DNA of 64,000 nt from Micromonospora andamanensis (GTDB lineage Bacteria; Actinomycetota; Actinomycetes; Mycobacteriales; Micromonosporaceae), in assembly GCF_016863495.1 (NCBI RefSeq), contig NZ_BOOZ01000003.1, forward strand, positions 186,001-250,000, read 5' to 3'. The translations under genes and the position numbers were made by a program. Positions 45,568 through 54,068 of this stretch are shown one piece after another. The notes below the pieces were generated by a model. It made no database searches, was not told where the DNA came from, and saw only the letters and a list, made by a program, of their open reading frames with translations. How positions within the stretch are numbered: the stretch's first letter is position 1; each line of letters starts with the position of its first letter.

Positions 45568-45610
45568 GCTGGTGGAAGGGCCCCTGGGCGACCGGGGGCC
45601 CTCCACCAGC
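45568..45610. terminator. Bidirectional hairpin terminator
   Basis: GCTGGTGGAAGGGCCCC (45568-45584) pairs with GGGGGCCCTCCACCAGC (45594-45610) with one mismatch, between the convergent pit and oxidoreductase genes. Confidence 0.8.
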
Positions 45611-45613
45611 CGA

Positions 45614-46582
45614 TCAGATGTAGGAGACGCCGATCTGGGCGCGGATGTCGTCCAGCAGGCCCATGATCTCCAGGGTGGCCGAGTGCGGCACCAGCGGGCT
45701 CTCGGTAAGCCCTTCGGCCAGGCACCGCTGCACCTCGACGGCCTCGTGCTGGTAGCCCGAACCCACAAGCTCCTCGCTGATCGTCTCCGGTTCCGCGCCC
45801 GCGCGGTGCAGGGTGAACCCGTCGGGCCGGAAGAACGGCTCGGGCAGGTCGATCCGGCCGGTGCTGCCGGTGATCGAGGCGGTGAGCCCGGAGGCACCCA
45901 CCATGCCGCAGCTCAACGTGGCCACCGCCCCGGAGTCGTAACCGAACACCAGGCCGGTGTTCTCGTCGGTACCTTCCGGACCGAGCTTCGCCCAGGACCG
46001 CACGTGCTGCGGCACGCCCAGCAGCAGGTGGGCCAGGCTGACCGGGTAGACACCGAGATCCAGCAGTGCGCCGCCGCCAAGTGCCCGGGCGCGCATCCGG
46101 TGTTCGGGCGGGAACGGCCCGGCGACGCCGAAGTCGGCCCGGAGTCCGGTCAACGTGCCGATCGCGCCGTCGGCGATCAGTTGGCAGACCCGCCTGATGA
46201 GCGGATTGCACCGCATCCACATCGCCTCCATGAGGAAGACCCCTGCGGCGCGGGCGGTGTCGATCAGTTCGGTGCTGGTGGCCAGGTCGAGAGTGAACGG
46301 CTTCTCCAGCAGCACCGGCCGACCGGCGGTGAGGCAGGTCAGGGCCGCCTCGTGGTGGGCGGCGTGCGGGGTGGCGACATAGATCACGTCGACGTCGGCG
46401 TCGGCGGCCAGGTCCGCCCACGAGCCGTACGCCCGTGGTGCGCCGTGCCGTTCCGCGAAACGCCTCGCGGACTCGGCGGTACGTGAGCCGACCGCGACAA
46501 GTTCGGCCCCCGGCACCAGCCGGAGGTCCTCGGCGAAGCGGGCGGCGATGTGGCCGGTGGCCAGGATGCCCCAACGAGTCAT
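45614..46582 (-). CDS. Gfo/Idh/MocA family oxidoreductase
   Basis: 322 aa. NAD(P)-binding Rossmann start RWGILATGHIAARFAEDL; VDVIYVATPHAAHHEAA; EKPFTLD with the conserved Lys; FLMEAMWMRCNP; and C-terminal GGGALLDLGVYPVSLA. The family oxidises or reduces sugar-like substrates such as trans-dihydrodiols and inositols; the LEKPFT-FLMEAMW pattern is that of dimeric dihydrodiol dehydrogenase-like members. ATG 46582 has TAGCGT 6 nt upstream (leaderless pattern). It is divergent from the NUDIX gene. Confidence 0.92.
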   Translation of the reverse strand: MTRWGILATGHIAARFAEDLRLVPGAELVAVGSRTAESARRFAERHGAPRAYGSWADLAADADVDVIYVATPHAAHHEAALTCLTAGRPVLLEKPFTLDLATSTELIDTARAAGVFLMEAMWMRCNPLIRRVCQLIADGAIGTLTGLRADFGVAGPFPPEHRMRARALGGGALLDLGVYPVSLAHLLLGVPQHVRSWAKLGPEGTDENTGLVFGYDSGAVATLSCGMVGASGLTASITGSTGRIDLPEPFFRPDGFTLHRAGAEPETISEELVGSGYQHEAVEVQRCLAEGLTESPLVPHSATLEIMGLLDDIRAQIGVSYI

Positions 46583-46651
46583 GGCGCGACGCTACCGAAG
46601 ATCAGCAGGGGGCTGTACTGCGCATCCACGGGTCGGGACTAGGCTCGGCGC

Positions 46652-47482
46652 ATGAGGACCGACAGGGGCTTCCCGGTGCCGCCGGCGCTTGTGGAGCACG
46701 CTCGGCGCTTCCGGTCCTCCGGCGCGGCGCCGGCGGTGCCCCGGGTGGCCGCCACGGTGCTGCTGCTCCGCCCCGCCGATGACGGCTTCGAGGTCTACCT
46801 GATCCGCCGGGTCGCGGCGATGACGTTCGGCGGCGTGTACGCCTTCCCGGGCGGTGGGGTGGATCCCTCGGACTCCACCACCCACCTGGACTGGGCCGGC
46901 CCGACACCGACGGACTGGGGCGTACGCCTCGGACTGGACCCGGCGGCGGCACAGGCGGTGGTCTGCGCGGCGGCTCGCGAAGTCTTCGAGGAGGCCGGCG
47001 TGCTGCTCGCCGGACCCGATCCGGCCCGGGTCGTCGGTGACGTCAGCGACGACGGTTGGGAGGCCGCGCGGGTCGATCTGGAGCAGCGGCATACCGGGTT
47101 CGCCGACCTGCTCGCCGGGCGGGGGCTGACCCTCCGGTCGGATCTGCTGCTGCCGTGGAGCCGGTGGGTGACCCCGGAGTTCGAGCCGCGCCGGTTCGAC
47201 ACGTACTTCTTCGTGGCGCTGCTGCCCGAGGGGCAGCGGACCCGCCACGTTTCCGCGGAGGCCGACCACACGCTGTGGATCCGGCCCGCCGACGCGGGGG
47301 AGCGGGCCGTGGCCGGCGAGCTGACCATGCTCCCGCCCACCCTGGTCACCCTCGGCGAGGTGGCCGCCTGCCCCGACCTCGCGGCGGTGGCTCAAGCGGC
47401 GGCGACCCGTGACGCGGTCACCCCGATCACGCCCCGCCTGGACCTCTCCGACGCGGACCAGCCCCGGTTCCGACTGCCCTGA
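46652..47482 (+). CDS. NUDIX hydrolase (NUDT19-like, split Nudix box)
   Basis: 276 aa. RVAATVLLLRP, EVYLIRRV, FGGVYAFPGGGVDPSD and the Nudix box end AAREVFEEAGVLL. About 40 residues separate the GGGVDP part from REVFEEAG, the long insert typical of NUDT7/NUDT19-like enzymes that act on acyl-CoA or other nucleoside diphosphate compounds. The substrate is unknown. ATG 46652 follows TAGGCT at 6 nt (leaderless pattern). The stop is 7 nt from the convergent mshD stop. Confidence 0.9.
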   Translation: MRTDRGFPVPPALVEHARRFRSSGAAPAVPRVAATVLLLRPADDGFEVYLIRRVAAMTFGGVYAFPGGGVDPSDSTTHLDWAGPTPTDWGVRLGLDPAAAQAVVCAAAREVFEEAGVLLAGPDPARVVGDVSDDGWEAARVDLEQRHTGFADLLAGRGLTLRSDLLLPWSRWVTPEFEPRRFDTYFFVALLPEGQRTRHVSAEADHTLWIRPADAGERAVAGELTMLPPTLVTLGEVAACPDLAAVAQAAATRDAVTPITPRLDLSDADQPRFRLP

Positions 47483-47488
47483 GGCGGA

Positions 47489-48415
47489 TCAGCCGAGCTG
47501 GTAGCTGACGTGGGCGGCCCAGCGGGCGAAGCCGAGCCGCTCGTAGAGCGCCACCGCGCCGGTGTTCGACTCGTCGACGTAGAGCATCACCCGGTCCAGC
47601 CCGCGCCGGTCGCGCAGGTACGCCAGCCCGGCCGTGGTCAGGGCCCGGCCGAGCCCGCCACCGTGCGCGGTTGGCTCCACCCCGAGCACGTACACCTCAC
47701 CGATGCGGGCGGAACCGGGTCGCTCGTGCACCTTGGTCCAGTGGAAGCCGAGCAGCCGGCCGCTCGCCGACTCGACGGCGAGCAGGAAGCCGGCCGGGTC
47801 GAACCACGGCTCGGCGAGACGTACCCGCAGGTCCTCGGCGGTCCACCGGCCCTGCTCCGGATGGTCGGCGAAGGCTCGCGCGTTGAGGGTCAGCCAGGCG
47901 TCGTCGTCGCTGCCGGGGCGGAACGCGCGCAGGGTCACCCCGTCGGGCAGGCGCGGTGCGGACAACGGGGCGTCGAGCGGTCGACGCAGTTGCCAGAGGA
48001 CCCGGGCGCGCTGGAAGCCGAGATCGACAGCGAGGGCCGCCGCCGAGGGGTGGTCGCCGTGCGCCCACGCCCGCAGCGGCCCGGCGGCGGTGGCCAGCAC
48101 TCCCCGGGCCAACGCCCGCCCGGTGCCCCGCCGCCGGTACGCCGGGTGCACCATCAGCTCCACACCGACCCCGCTCTCCGGGTCCGTCGTGTCGAGGTGG
48201 GCGTACCCGGTCAGTGTGCCGTCGGCGGCACGCGCAACCAGATGGCTCGCCACGGCGTGCTCGTCGCGCAGTCGGAGCAGCACATGTTCGTCCATCGGGT
48301 CCGCACCGTCGGCGTCACCTGCCGTACGGGCGAGCGCCAGCACTTCGGTGATCTCCGCCGGACCGAGTCGGTCGACGCGGCTGACCTGGTCGCTGCCCGA
48401 CTGGGTGCTGCTCAT
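47489..48415 (-). CDS. mshD: Mycothiol synthase MshD
   Basis: 308 aa. Two GNAT domains: N-domain VELMVHPAYRRRGTGRALARGVL, C-domain GEVYVLGVEPTAHGGGLGRALTTAGL, and VMLYVDESNTGAVALYERLGFARW at the end. MshD acetylates the cysteine amine of desacetylmycothiol in the last step of mycothiol synthesis. Size and the HWTKVHERPG segment fit. ATG 48415 follows TACGGT at 6 nt. It is separated from glnR only by a deacetylase gene, an order akin to mycobacterial Rv0818-Rv0819 (from memory). Confidence 0.93.
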   Translation of the reverse strand: MSSTQSGSDQVSRVDRLGPAEITEVLALARTAGDADGADPMDEHVLLRLRDEHAVASHLVARAADGTLTGYAHLDTTDPESGVGVELMVHPAYRRRGTGRALARGVLATAAGPLRAWAHGDHPSAAALAVDLGFQRARVLWQLRRPLDAPLSAPRLPDGVTLRAFRPGSDDDAWLTLNARAFADHPEQGRWTAEDLRVRLAEPWFDPAGFLLAVESASGRLLGFHWTKVHERPGSARIGEVYVLGVEPTAHGGGLGRALTTAGLAYLRDRRGLDRVMLYVDESNTGAVALYERLGFARWAAHVSYQLG

Positions 48416-48472
48416 CGCATCACCGTAACCGGAGCGCCGGCGCGGCGGTCCGAGTGGCGGGTGGTGCGCCCG

Positions 48473-49345
48473 TCACAGTCCGCGCGGTGGCAGCGCCTGG
48501 ACCTCGAACCGGCCGGCCAGTTCCGGCAGGATCCGGTACAGCGCGTTGACGGTGCCCTGACGGTCGCCGCCCGCGTCGTGCAGCAGGACTATCGAGCCGG
48601 GCCGCGCCGCGTTGAGCACGGAGCTGGCGATCCGGCTGGCTCCGGGCGCCCGCCAGTCGGACGGGTCCAGCGTCCAGTGCAGCGGTGCCATGCCGAGGTC
48701 CCGGGAGACCGAGATGACCGAGTAGGTCCAGGCGCCGCCGGGCTGCCGGTACCAGGCGATGGGCGCGTCGGGCACCGCCGCGCGGATCGCCTCGCTGGTC
48801 CGCATCAGATCGGCCCGGATCACCTCGGGTGAGCGGGCGCCCAGGGCGACGTCATGGTCCCAGCTGTGGTTGCAGAGCGTGTGCCCTTCGGCCACGATCT
48901 GCTCGACCAGCCACGGGTACGCCTGAGCGTTCTTGCCGACCACGCAGAAGGTGGCCGTGACGTGGTAATCCCGCAGGATCGCGAGGACCTGGGGGGTGTA
49001 GTCGGGGTGCGGACCGTCGTCGAAGGTGAGCGCCACACCTGCGGTGCCGGTGCTCACCCGGGTACCCATCGGGCCGATGTTCGGGTCCTGCGCGTGTTCG
49101 TCGGAGCCTTGCGACCCGTCCGGCCCGGCGTCCGGCGAACGGCTCGCGTCGGGTTCGGCGTCGATGGGTGCGGACTGGTCGGCGTACTCGGGGTGGTCCG
49201 CGCCGGTCGCGGTGACAGCGGTGTCGGTGCGCGACGGGTCGGGTACCAGGCTTCGTCCGAGCAGGTACGCCGTGCCGAGCACCGCCGTCACCACGAGCGT
49301 GATGATTCCGACGGCTCGTGCCGCCCCCACCTGGTTACCGCCCAC
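48473..49345 (-). CDS. Membrane-anchored polysaccharide deacetylase (NodB domain)
   Basis: About 290 aa. N-terminal membrane anchor (about 8-28), a linker of 65 residues rich in Asp/Pro/Ser, and a NodB deacetylase domain: VALTFDDGPHPDYT (metal Asp), HSWDHDVALG (His-x3-His metal pair), RQPGGAWTYSV, LDPSDWRAPGASRI, and SIVLLHDAGG. It probably removes acetyl groups from cell-wall or extracellular glycans. GTG 49345 has GGGGGG about 8 nt upstream; TTG 49348 is the alternative. Confidence 0.9.
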   Translation of the reverse strand: MGGNQVGAARAVGIITLVVTAVLGTAYLLGRSLVPDPSRTDTAVTATGADHPEYADQSAPIDAEPDASRSPDAGPDGSQGSDEHAQDPNIGPMGTRVSTGTAGVALTFDDGPHPDYTPQVLAILRDYHVTATFCVVGKNAQAYPWLVEQIVAEGHTLCNHSWDHDVALGARSPEVIRADLMRTSEAIRAAVPDAPIAWYRQPGGAWTYSVISVSRDLGMAPLHWTLDPSDWRAPGASRIASSVLNAARPGSIVLLHDAGGDRQGTVNALYRILPELAGRFEVQALPPRGL

Positions 49346-49417
49346 CAAAGCCCCCCGCTGGTCAACTGGCAGTCACGATAAGACCTGCCAGTCGACCAAA
49401 AAGGGCATATCGGAGTT

Positions 49418-50155
49418 TTAGCCTTCGATGCTGAGGGCGCGCACCGGCAGCGGCGCGTGCTCGGCAGCCTCCGACAGGGCCCGCGACGGTGGCACCACGA
49501 ACTTGTAGCCGACCTGCCGCACGGTCCCGATCATCGACTCGTACTCGGAGCCGAGCTTCGCGCGCAGGCGACGAACGTGCACGTCGACAGTCCGGGTGCC
49601 GCCGAAGTAGTCGTAGCCCCACACCTCGCGCAGCAACTGGTCGCGGGTGAACACCCGACCCGGGTGCTGGGCGAGGAACTTCAGCAGCTCGAACTCCTTG
49701 TACGTGAGGTCGAGCGGGCGACCCTTGAGCTTCGCGGCGTAGGTGTCCGGGTCGATCATCAGCTCGCCGGCCCGGATGGAACCGCCGGCGCCGGCCGTCG
49801 CGTTGCTCAGCCTGCCGACCGCGAGCCGCAGCCGGGCCTCCACCTCGGCCGGGCCGGCGGAGGCGAGGATGACGTCGTCGACCCCCCAGTCGGCGTTCAG
49901 GGCGATCAGCCCGGCCTCGGTGACCACCGCGACGAGCGGTACGCCGAGCCCGGTGGCGTGCAGCATCCGGCAGGTGGCTCGGGCCTCGCTCAGCTCGGAG
50001 CGGGCGTCGACGAGCACGGCGTCCGGGCTCGGGCCAGCGACCAGGGTGCGGACGTCGCGGGGTGCGGTGCGAACCGAGTGCGGCAGCAGGTCCAGTGCCG
50101 GTAGCACTGCGGATGGTTCGCCTGCCCGGGCGGTCACCAACAGCAGGATCTCCAC
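49418..50155 (-). CDS. glnR: GlnR-type nitrogen response regulator
   Basis: 245 aa. An orphan response regulator: receiver-like domain [73 protein letters not shown], then a winged-helix DNA-binding domain [44 protein letters not shown]. This matches the actinobacterial GlnR family, which controls glnA, amtB and nir genes. No kinase adjoins, as usual for GlnR. GTG 50155 follows GGAGG at about 6 nt; the open frame upstream is not coding. Confidence 0.93.
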   Translation of the reverse strand: MEILLLVTARAGEPSAVLPALDLLPHSVRTAPRDVRTLVAGPSPDAVLVDARSELSEARATCRMLHATGLGVPLVAVVTEAGLIALNADWGVDDVILASAGPAEVEARLRLAVGRLSNATAGAGGSIRAGELMIDPDTYAAKLKGRPLDLTYKEFELLKFLAQHPGRVFTRDQLLREVWGYDYFGGTRTVDVHVRRLRAKLGSEYESMIGTVRQVGYKFVVPPSRALSEAAEHAPLPVRALSIEG

Positions 50156-50408
50156 GATCACCTCCGTCCCGGCGGCCGGTAGCGGCCGCGCGCGACCAGC
50201 GGCACGCCTGCGGGGTGTGGCGCTGGGAACTTCCGTGGGTCCCGGCGTCGCTGACGGGCGGGTTTCGCCGTTGAGCGTAACCGATTGGTCGGGCGCGACC
50301 TCGGCGCGGTTTCCTCTTTGCCCCATCTGCCCCTGATCGCGGCTCAGGTTTTAACGTCGCGGAAACGCTGGCACCCGCGATGTGAGGTTGGTCTGGCACG
50401 ATCGGTAG

Positions 50409-51428
50409 GTGTTTTCCTCCAACTCGCCCGAGACCGGCCGTGACCCGTGGACCGAGGACGCGTCCGCCCCGCCCGGTACCGGTCCGGTCGTGGAGACCGA
50501 CGAGCGGCGCTCCCGTGGCCCACGCCGGCTGCGCCGCGGCGGGTCGGCCCGTCGTCCCGACGACGAGCCGGACGCCGACGACGAGGAGGACGAGGAACCG
50601 CCGGTCGAGGTACGCCGGCAGCTCTCCCTCGCCATCGGCGGCTTCGCCGCGCTGCTCGGCCTCGGCCTGGTCATCGCCGCGCAGACGTCCAATCCGGGTT
50701 ACCGGCTGCCCTTCACCCTCGTGGTGCTCACCGTGCAGGTGCTCTTCCTGCTCGCCTGGACAATGGTCACCCGGCCGCCGGCGTTGGCGGTCGTCCTCGG
50801 GGTCGGCGCGCTGACCGCGGTGACGGCCGACGTGGTGGCCGTACGGTCGGCCGAGGCCCGGTTGGTGCCGCTCCTGTACGTCGCGGTCGGCGGAGTGCTC
50901 GCCGCGGTGCTCGGCCAACTGGTCCGGCGGGTGGACCGGGTCCGGGTGACCGACTCGCTGCGGACCACCGCGACGATCGTCTTCGGGTTGGTCGCCTTCG
51001 CCACGCTCATCGTGCTCACCCGGATCCCGGCCGGTACCCAGGCGATAGCCGTCTGCCTCACCGCGGCCGGGGTGGCGCTGACCGTCGCCCGACTCACCGA
51101 CGCCGTCGCCGCCTGGCCGCGACTGGCGCCGCAGGTGCCCAGGGGCGCGGCGGGAGTGGTCGGCGGCGCCATGGTCGGCACCCTGGCCAGTGCGCTTCTC
51201 GGCGGGTACCTGGTCACCCCGTTCACCCCTACCCGGGCCGCGATCATCGGACTGGTGGCAGCGGTTGTCGCAGTACTTGCGGACCTCGCCGTCAGCTACG
51301 CGGAGGCGGGTCGACTGATGGCCGGTGAGGTGCCTCCGGTCTGGGCCGCCCGGCACGTGCAGGGGCCCCTCGGCGGTTTCGCGATGGCGGCGCCGGCCGC
51401 GTACCTGATGTGCCGGCTGGTGCTCTGA
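50409..51428 (+). CDS. Multi-pass membrane protein of unknown function
   Basis: 339 aa. A 70-residue charged cytoplasmic N-terminus (Arg-rich then Asp/Glu-rich, DDEEDEEPP) is followed by about eight hydrophobic helices (about 72-92, 100-120, 124-140, 152-170, 185-203, 209-226, 248-270, 280-300). No domain name recognised. The gene is divergent from glnR and 110 nt before the lmeA-like gene. GTG 50409; a weak CACGAT box sits 6 nt upstream. Confidence 0.78.
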   Translation: MFSSNSPETGRDPWTEDASAPPGTGPVVETDERRSRGPRRLRRGGSARRPDDEPDADDEEDEEPPVEVRRQLSLAIGGFAALLGLGLVIAAQTSNPGYRLPFTLVVLTVQVLFLLAWTMVTRPPALAVVLGVGALTAVTADVVAVRSAEARLVPLLYVAVGGVLAAVLGQLVRRVDRVRVTDSLRTTATIVFGLVAFATLIVLTRIPAGTQAIAVCLTAAGVALTVARLTDAVAAWPRLAPQVPRGAAGVVGGAMVGTLASALLGGYLVTPFTPTRAAIIGLVAAVVAVLADLAVSYAEAGRLMAGEVPPVWAARHVQGPLGGFAMAAPAAYLMCRLVL

Positions 51429-51538
51429 CAGCCGGCGCGGGGCGGCACGTTCCGGCCGCGCGAGATTGAGAAATCCGGACCAGGGGTACCACCGGGTCGC
51501 CGCTGGCGGCATCGAGGTACGACGAGACAGGAGGCGGC

Positions 51539-52324
51539 GTGGAGCAGGAGCAGGCGTACGGACAGCGGCCACGGCGACGTGGACGCAAGGTGCTCATCGG
51601 GTTCGTCGTGCTGCTGCTCGTACTCGCCGGACTTGTCGCCATCGCCGACCGGGTGGCCGCGAGCGTGGCCGAGCGCACCATCGCCGACGAGGTGCGTCAG
51701 CAGGTCGCCGAGCAGGGGGCGCAGTCCTCGCCGCCCGAGGTCGAGGTGGGCGGCTTCCCGTTCCTCACCCAGGTGCTCGACGGCCGGTACGAACGCATCT
51801 CGATCAAGTTGCGGGACGTGCAGGCGTCGGTGCAGGGCGACGCGGTCGCGCTGCCCAGCCTGGACGTCGACGCCCGGAACGTACGGGCGTCGCTCGACAC
51901 CCTGCGCACCGGCCAGGGTGAGGTGGTTGCCGAGACCGTCAACGGCACCGGCACCATCAGCTACCAGAGCCTGGCGGCCCTGCTCGACCGGGAAGGGCTG
52001 ACCCTCGGCGAGCGGGACGGGCAACTCGCCGTCACCGCCCCGGTGGACGTCCTCGGCCAGCGGCTGACCGTCACCGGCACCGCCGACATCGTCGTCGGCG
52101 AGGAGGGGCAGGTGGCGTTGAAGTTTGACGACCTGAACGCCGAAGGGCTGCCGGACGTGCCGTTGGCCCGCACCCTGGTGAACAACTTCGCGCGCAGCAT
52201 CTCGGTCGACGTGCCCCTGCCGGAGTTGCCGTTCCAGCTCACCGTCCGCGAGGTCCGGCCGCAGCCGCAGGGGCTGACGGTGACCGCCGACGCACGGGAC
52301 GTGCCGATCAACTCGGCCGGCTGA
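51539..52324 (+). CDS. lmeA: DUF2993 (LmeA-like) membrane-anchored protein
   Basis: 261 aa. One N-terminal anchor (RKVLIGFVVLLLVLAGLVAIA), then a DUF2993 domain facing outside: VEVGGFPFLTQVLDGRYERISI, VDARNVRASLDTL, PVDVLGQRLTVTGTADI, DLNAEGLPDVPLARTLVNNFA, and PFQLTVREVRPQPQGLTVTADA. In mycobacteria LmeA binds phospholipids and supports mannan maturation; here the function is inferred. GTG 51539 has AGGAGG at about 5 nt. It lies next to glnR-type genes, as in mycobacteria (recalled). Confidence 0.85.
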   Translation: MEQEQAYGQRPRRRGRKVLIGFVVLLLVLAGLVAIADRVAASVAERTIADEVRQQVAEQGAQSSPPEVEVGGFPFLTQVLDGRYERISIKLRDVQASVQGDAVALPSLDVDARNVRASLDTLRTGQGEVVAETVNGTGTISYQSLAALLDREGLTLGERDGQLAVTAPVDVLGQRLTVTGTADIVVGEEGQVALKFDDLNAEGLPDVPLARTLVNNFARSISVDVPLPELPFQLTVREVRPQPQGLTVTADARDVPINSAG

Positions 52325-52382
52325 TCGCCGGCCCGGTGTCCCGGATGCTGGTCGGGCCGGTAGAGATATCTGGGATCGCTGG

Positions 52383-52388
52383 TAGGCT
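52383..52388 (+). promoter_or_regulatory. -10 box of the sulfur-operon leader transcript
   Basis: TAGGCT, 8 nt before ATG 52397, so the transcript probably starts at or very near the leader-peptide start codon. Confidence 0.6.
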
Positions 52389-52396
52389 CCCTGCTC

Positions 52397-52474
52397 ATGG
52401 GGACGCTCCTCACCAAACGGCGCGCGGTCGACCTGTGCCGCGTGGCCACCTGCCTGTGTCGCCCCGTCATCTGA
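52397..52474 (+). CDS. Cysteine-rich leader peptide (25 aa) of the rhodanese operon
   Basis: A 25-aa peptide: basic start, then VDLCRVATCLCRPVI with Cys codons 14, 19 and 21 near the end. This is the pattern of the actinobacterial Cys leader peptides that sense cysteinyl-tRNA supply. A -10 box (TAGGCT, 52383) 8 nt before ATG and the lack of a Shine-Dalgarno suggest leaderless translation. The stop codon lies inside the hairpin GCCCCGTCA/TGACGGCGGGGC (52461-52483), so ribosome position can change folding. Confidence 0.85.
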   Translation: MGTLLTKRRAVDLCRVATCLCRPVI

Positions 52475-52505
52475 CGGCGGGGCTGTCTCGGGCCGCTCAG
52501 CGGCC
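52461..52505 (+). promoter_or_regulatory. Attenuator-like hairpins in the cysA leader
   Basis: Hairpin 1 spans 52461-52483 over the end of the leader peptide; hairpin 2, GGCCGC-TCA-GCGGCC, spans 52491-52505. About 180 nt of leader remain to the rhodanese start. The arrangement suits cysteine-dependent attenuation. The remaining leader to 52684 shows no ORF. Confidence 0.5.
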
Positions 52506-52684
52506 AAGGCACTCGGGGTCGCGTACCTAGTTCCCGGTGCATCCCACCAAACGCCCGGCAGCGGCGCCGTCGCACGAACCCGTGATCCGTTCCTAGCTAT
52601 GGGTCCCGCGCGTGGTGCGACACCTTCACATCCCACGACCTCCGCGCGCTGGCTCACCATCCATCCTCACCAGGGAGTGATCTG

Positions 52685-53533
52685 ATGAGTCGCGACACCG
52701 CACTCGTCTCGGCCGAGTGGGCCGAGAAGAACCTCGACGCCCCGGGCGTCGTCTTCGTCGAGGTCGACGAGGACACCTCGGCCTACGACTCCGGCCACAT
52801 CGCCGGTGCCATCAAGTTGGACTGGAAGACCGACCTCCAGGACCCGGTCCGCCGGGACTTCGTCAACAAGACCCAGTTCGCGGCGCTGCTCTCCGAGCGG
52901 GGCATCAGCAACGACGACACCGTCATCCTCTACGGCGGCAACAACAACTGGTTCGCCGCGTACGCGTACTGGTACTTCAAGCTCTACGGCCACCGCGACG
53001 TCAAGCTGCTCGACGGTGGTCGCAAGAAGTGGGAGCTGGACGCCCGCCCGCTGGTCAAGGACACGGTGACCCGCCCGGCCACCCAGTACGTCGCCGGCGA
53101 GCCGGACACCAGCATCCGGGCCTTCCGCGACGAGGTCGTCGACGCGATCGGCACCAAGAACCTGGTCGACGTGCGCAGCCCCGACGAGTACGCCGGCCGC
53201 CTGCTCGCCCCCGCCCACCTGCCGCAGGAGCAGGCGCAGCGGGGCGGCCACATCCCGACCGCGATAAGCGTGCCGTGGTCGAAGGCGGCGAACGAGGACG
53301 GCACCTTCAAGTCCGACGACGAGCTGCGCAGGATCTACGGTGAGGCCGGGCTGGACGACAGCAAGGAGACGATCGCCTACTGCCGGATCGGCGAGCGTTC
53401 CTCGCACACCTGGTTCGTCCTCCAGGAGCTGCTGGGTCACCGCAACGTGAAGAACTACGACGGATCGTGGACCGAGTACGGCTCGCTTGTCGGTGTGCCG
53501 GTGGCGCTCGGCGATGAGCCGGGGGAGGCCTGA
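52685..53533 (+). CDS. cysA: Thiosulfate sulfurtransferase (two-domain rhodanese)
   Basis: 282 aa. Two rhodanese domains; the catalytic Cys is Cys233 in IAYCRIGERSSH of the second. Other blocks: LYGGNNNWFAAYAYWYFKLYGH, VKLLDGGRKKWELDARP, DVRSPDEYAGR and HIPTAISVPWSKA. It moves sulfur from thiosulfate to an acceptor. This is the CysA-type enzyme often paired with SseC, which follows 1 nt after the stop. The ribosome site before ATG 52685 is AGGGAG. The Cys leader suggests regulation by cysteine. The symbol follows the mycobacterial name. Confidence 0.93.
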   Translation: MSRDTALVSAEWAEKNLDAPGVVFVEVDEDTSAYDSGHIAGAIKLDWKTDLQDPVRRDFVNKTQFAALLSERGISNDDTVILYGGNNNWFAAYAYWYFKLYGHRDVKLLDGGRKKWELDARPLVKDTVTRPATQYVAGEPDTSIRAFRDEVVDAIGTKNLVDVRSPDEYAGRLLAPAHLPQEQAQRGGHIPTAISVPWSKAANEDGTFKSDDELRRIYGEAGLDDSKETIAYCRIGERSSHTWFVLQELLGHRNVKNYDGSWTEYGSLVGVPVALGDEPGEA

Positions 53534-53534
53534 G

Positions 53535-53873
53535 ATGACCGCACCCACCGCAGCGAGCACCACCGCCGCCGGCTGCGCCGCCCCGGACCAGGCCGCCCCG
53601 CTGCCGGCCGGCCTCGACCTGGAACGGGAGACCGTCATCACCGGTGTCGTCCGCTCCGCGGCGGGCGAGGCGGTGCCGGGCGCGTACGTCCGGCTGCTCG
53701 ACTCGACAGGTGAGTTCACCGCCGAGGTGGTGACCTCGCCGGCCGGTCAGTTCCGCTTCTTCGCCGCACCTGGTGCCTGGACGTTGCGGGCGCTCTCCCG
53801 CCAGGGCAACGGGGACACCACGGTGACCGCCGGTCGCGGCATCAACGAGGTGTCCGTCACCGTCACCGACTGA
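53535..53873 (+). CDS. sseC: DUF1416 protein SseC
   Basis: 112 aa. After a Thr/Ala-rich start with CAAPDQ, it has VITGVVRSAAGEAVPGAYVRLLDSTGEFTAEVV and FRFFAAPGAWTLRALSRQGNG, a beta-sandwich DUF1416 domain. It starts 1 nt after the rhodanese stop with GGGGGAGG upstream, so it is the second gene of the operon. The role is linked to sulfur metabolism by context; the chemistry is unknown. Confidence 0.92.
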   Translation: MTAPTAASTTAAGCAAPDQAAPLPAGLDLERETVITGVVRSAAGEAVPGAYVRLLDSTGEFTAEVVTSPAGQFRFFAAPGAWTLRALSRQGNGDTTVTAGRGINEVSVTVTD

Positions 53874-53891
53874 CCCACGCTCTGATCGTCC

Positions 53892-53931
53892 CGTGGCCCG
53901 CGTGCCTCCCGAAGGAGGAACGCGGGCCACG
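53892..53931 (+). terminator. Hairpin terminator after sseC
   Basis: CGTGGCCCGCGT pairs with ACGCGGGCCACG (53920-53931), with an inner GCCTCC/GGAGG stem on a CGAA loop. It follows the sseC stop by 18 nt. Confidence 0.8.
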
Positions 53932-54068
53932 CGCCGTCCGGGCCGCCGCGCGACTGCGCTGACGTTGCTGCTTCGACGACGGCCGGATGTGGCAGTGTCC
54001 CCGAAACTGCTGGGCCTCCCTGGCGGGGCGCCGGCCCGGGAGGGTCGGCGCCCCGTGGTGCGGGAGGG

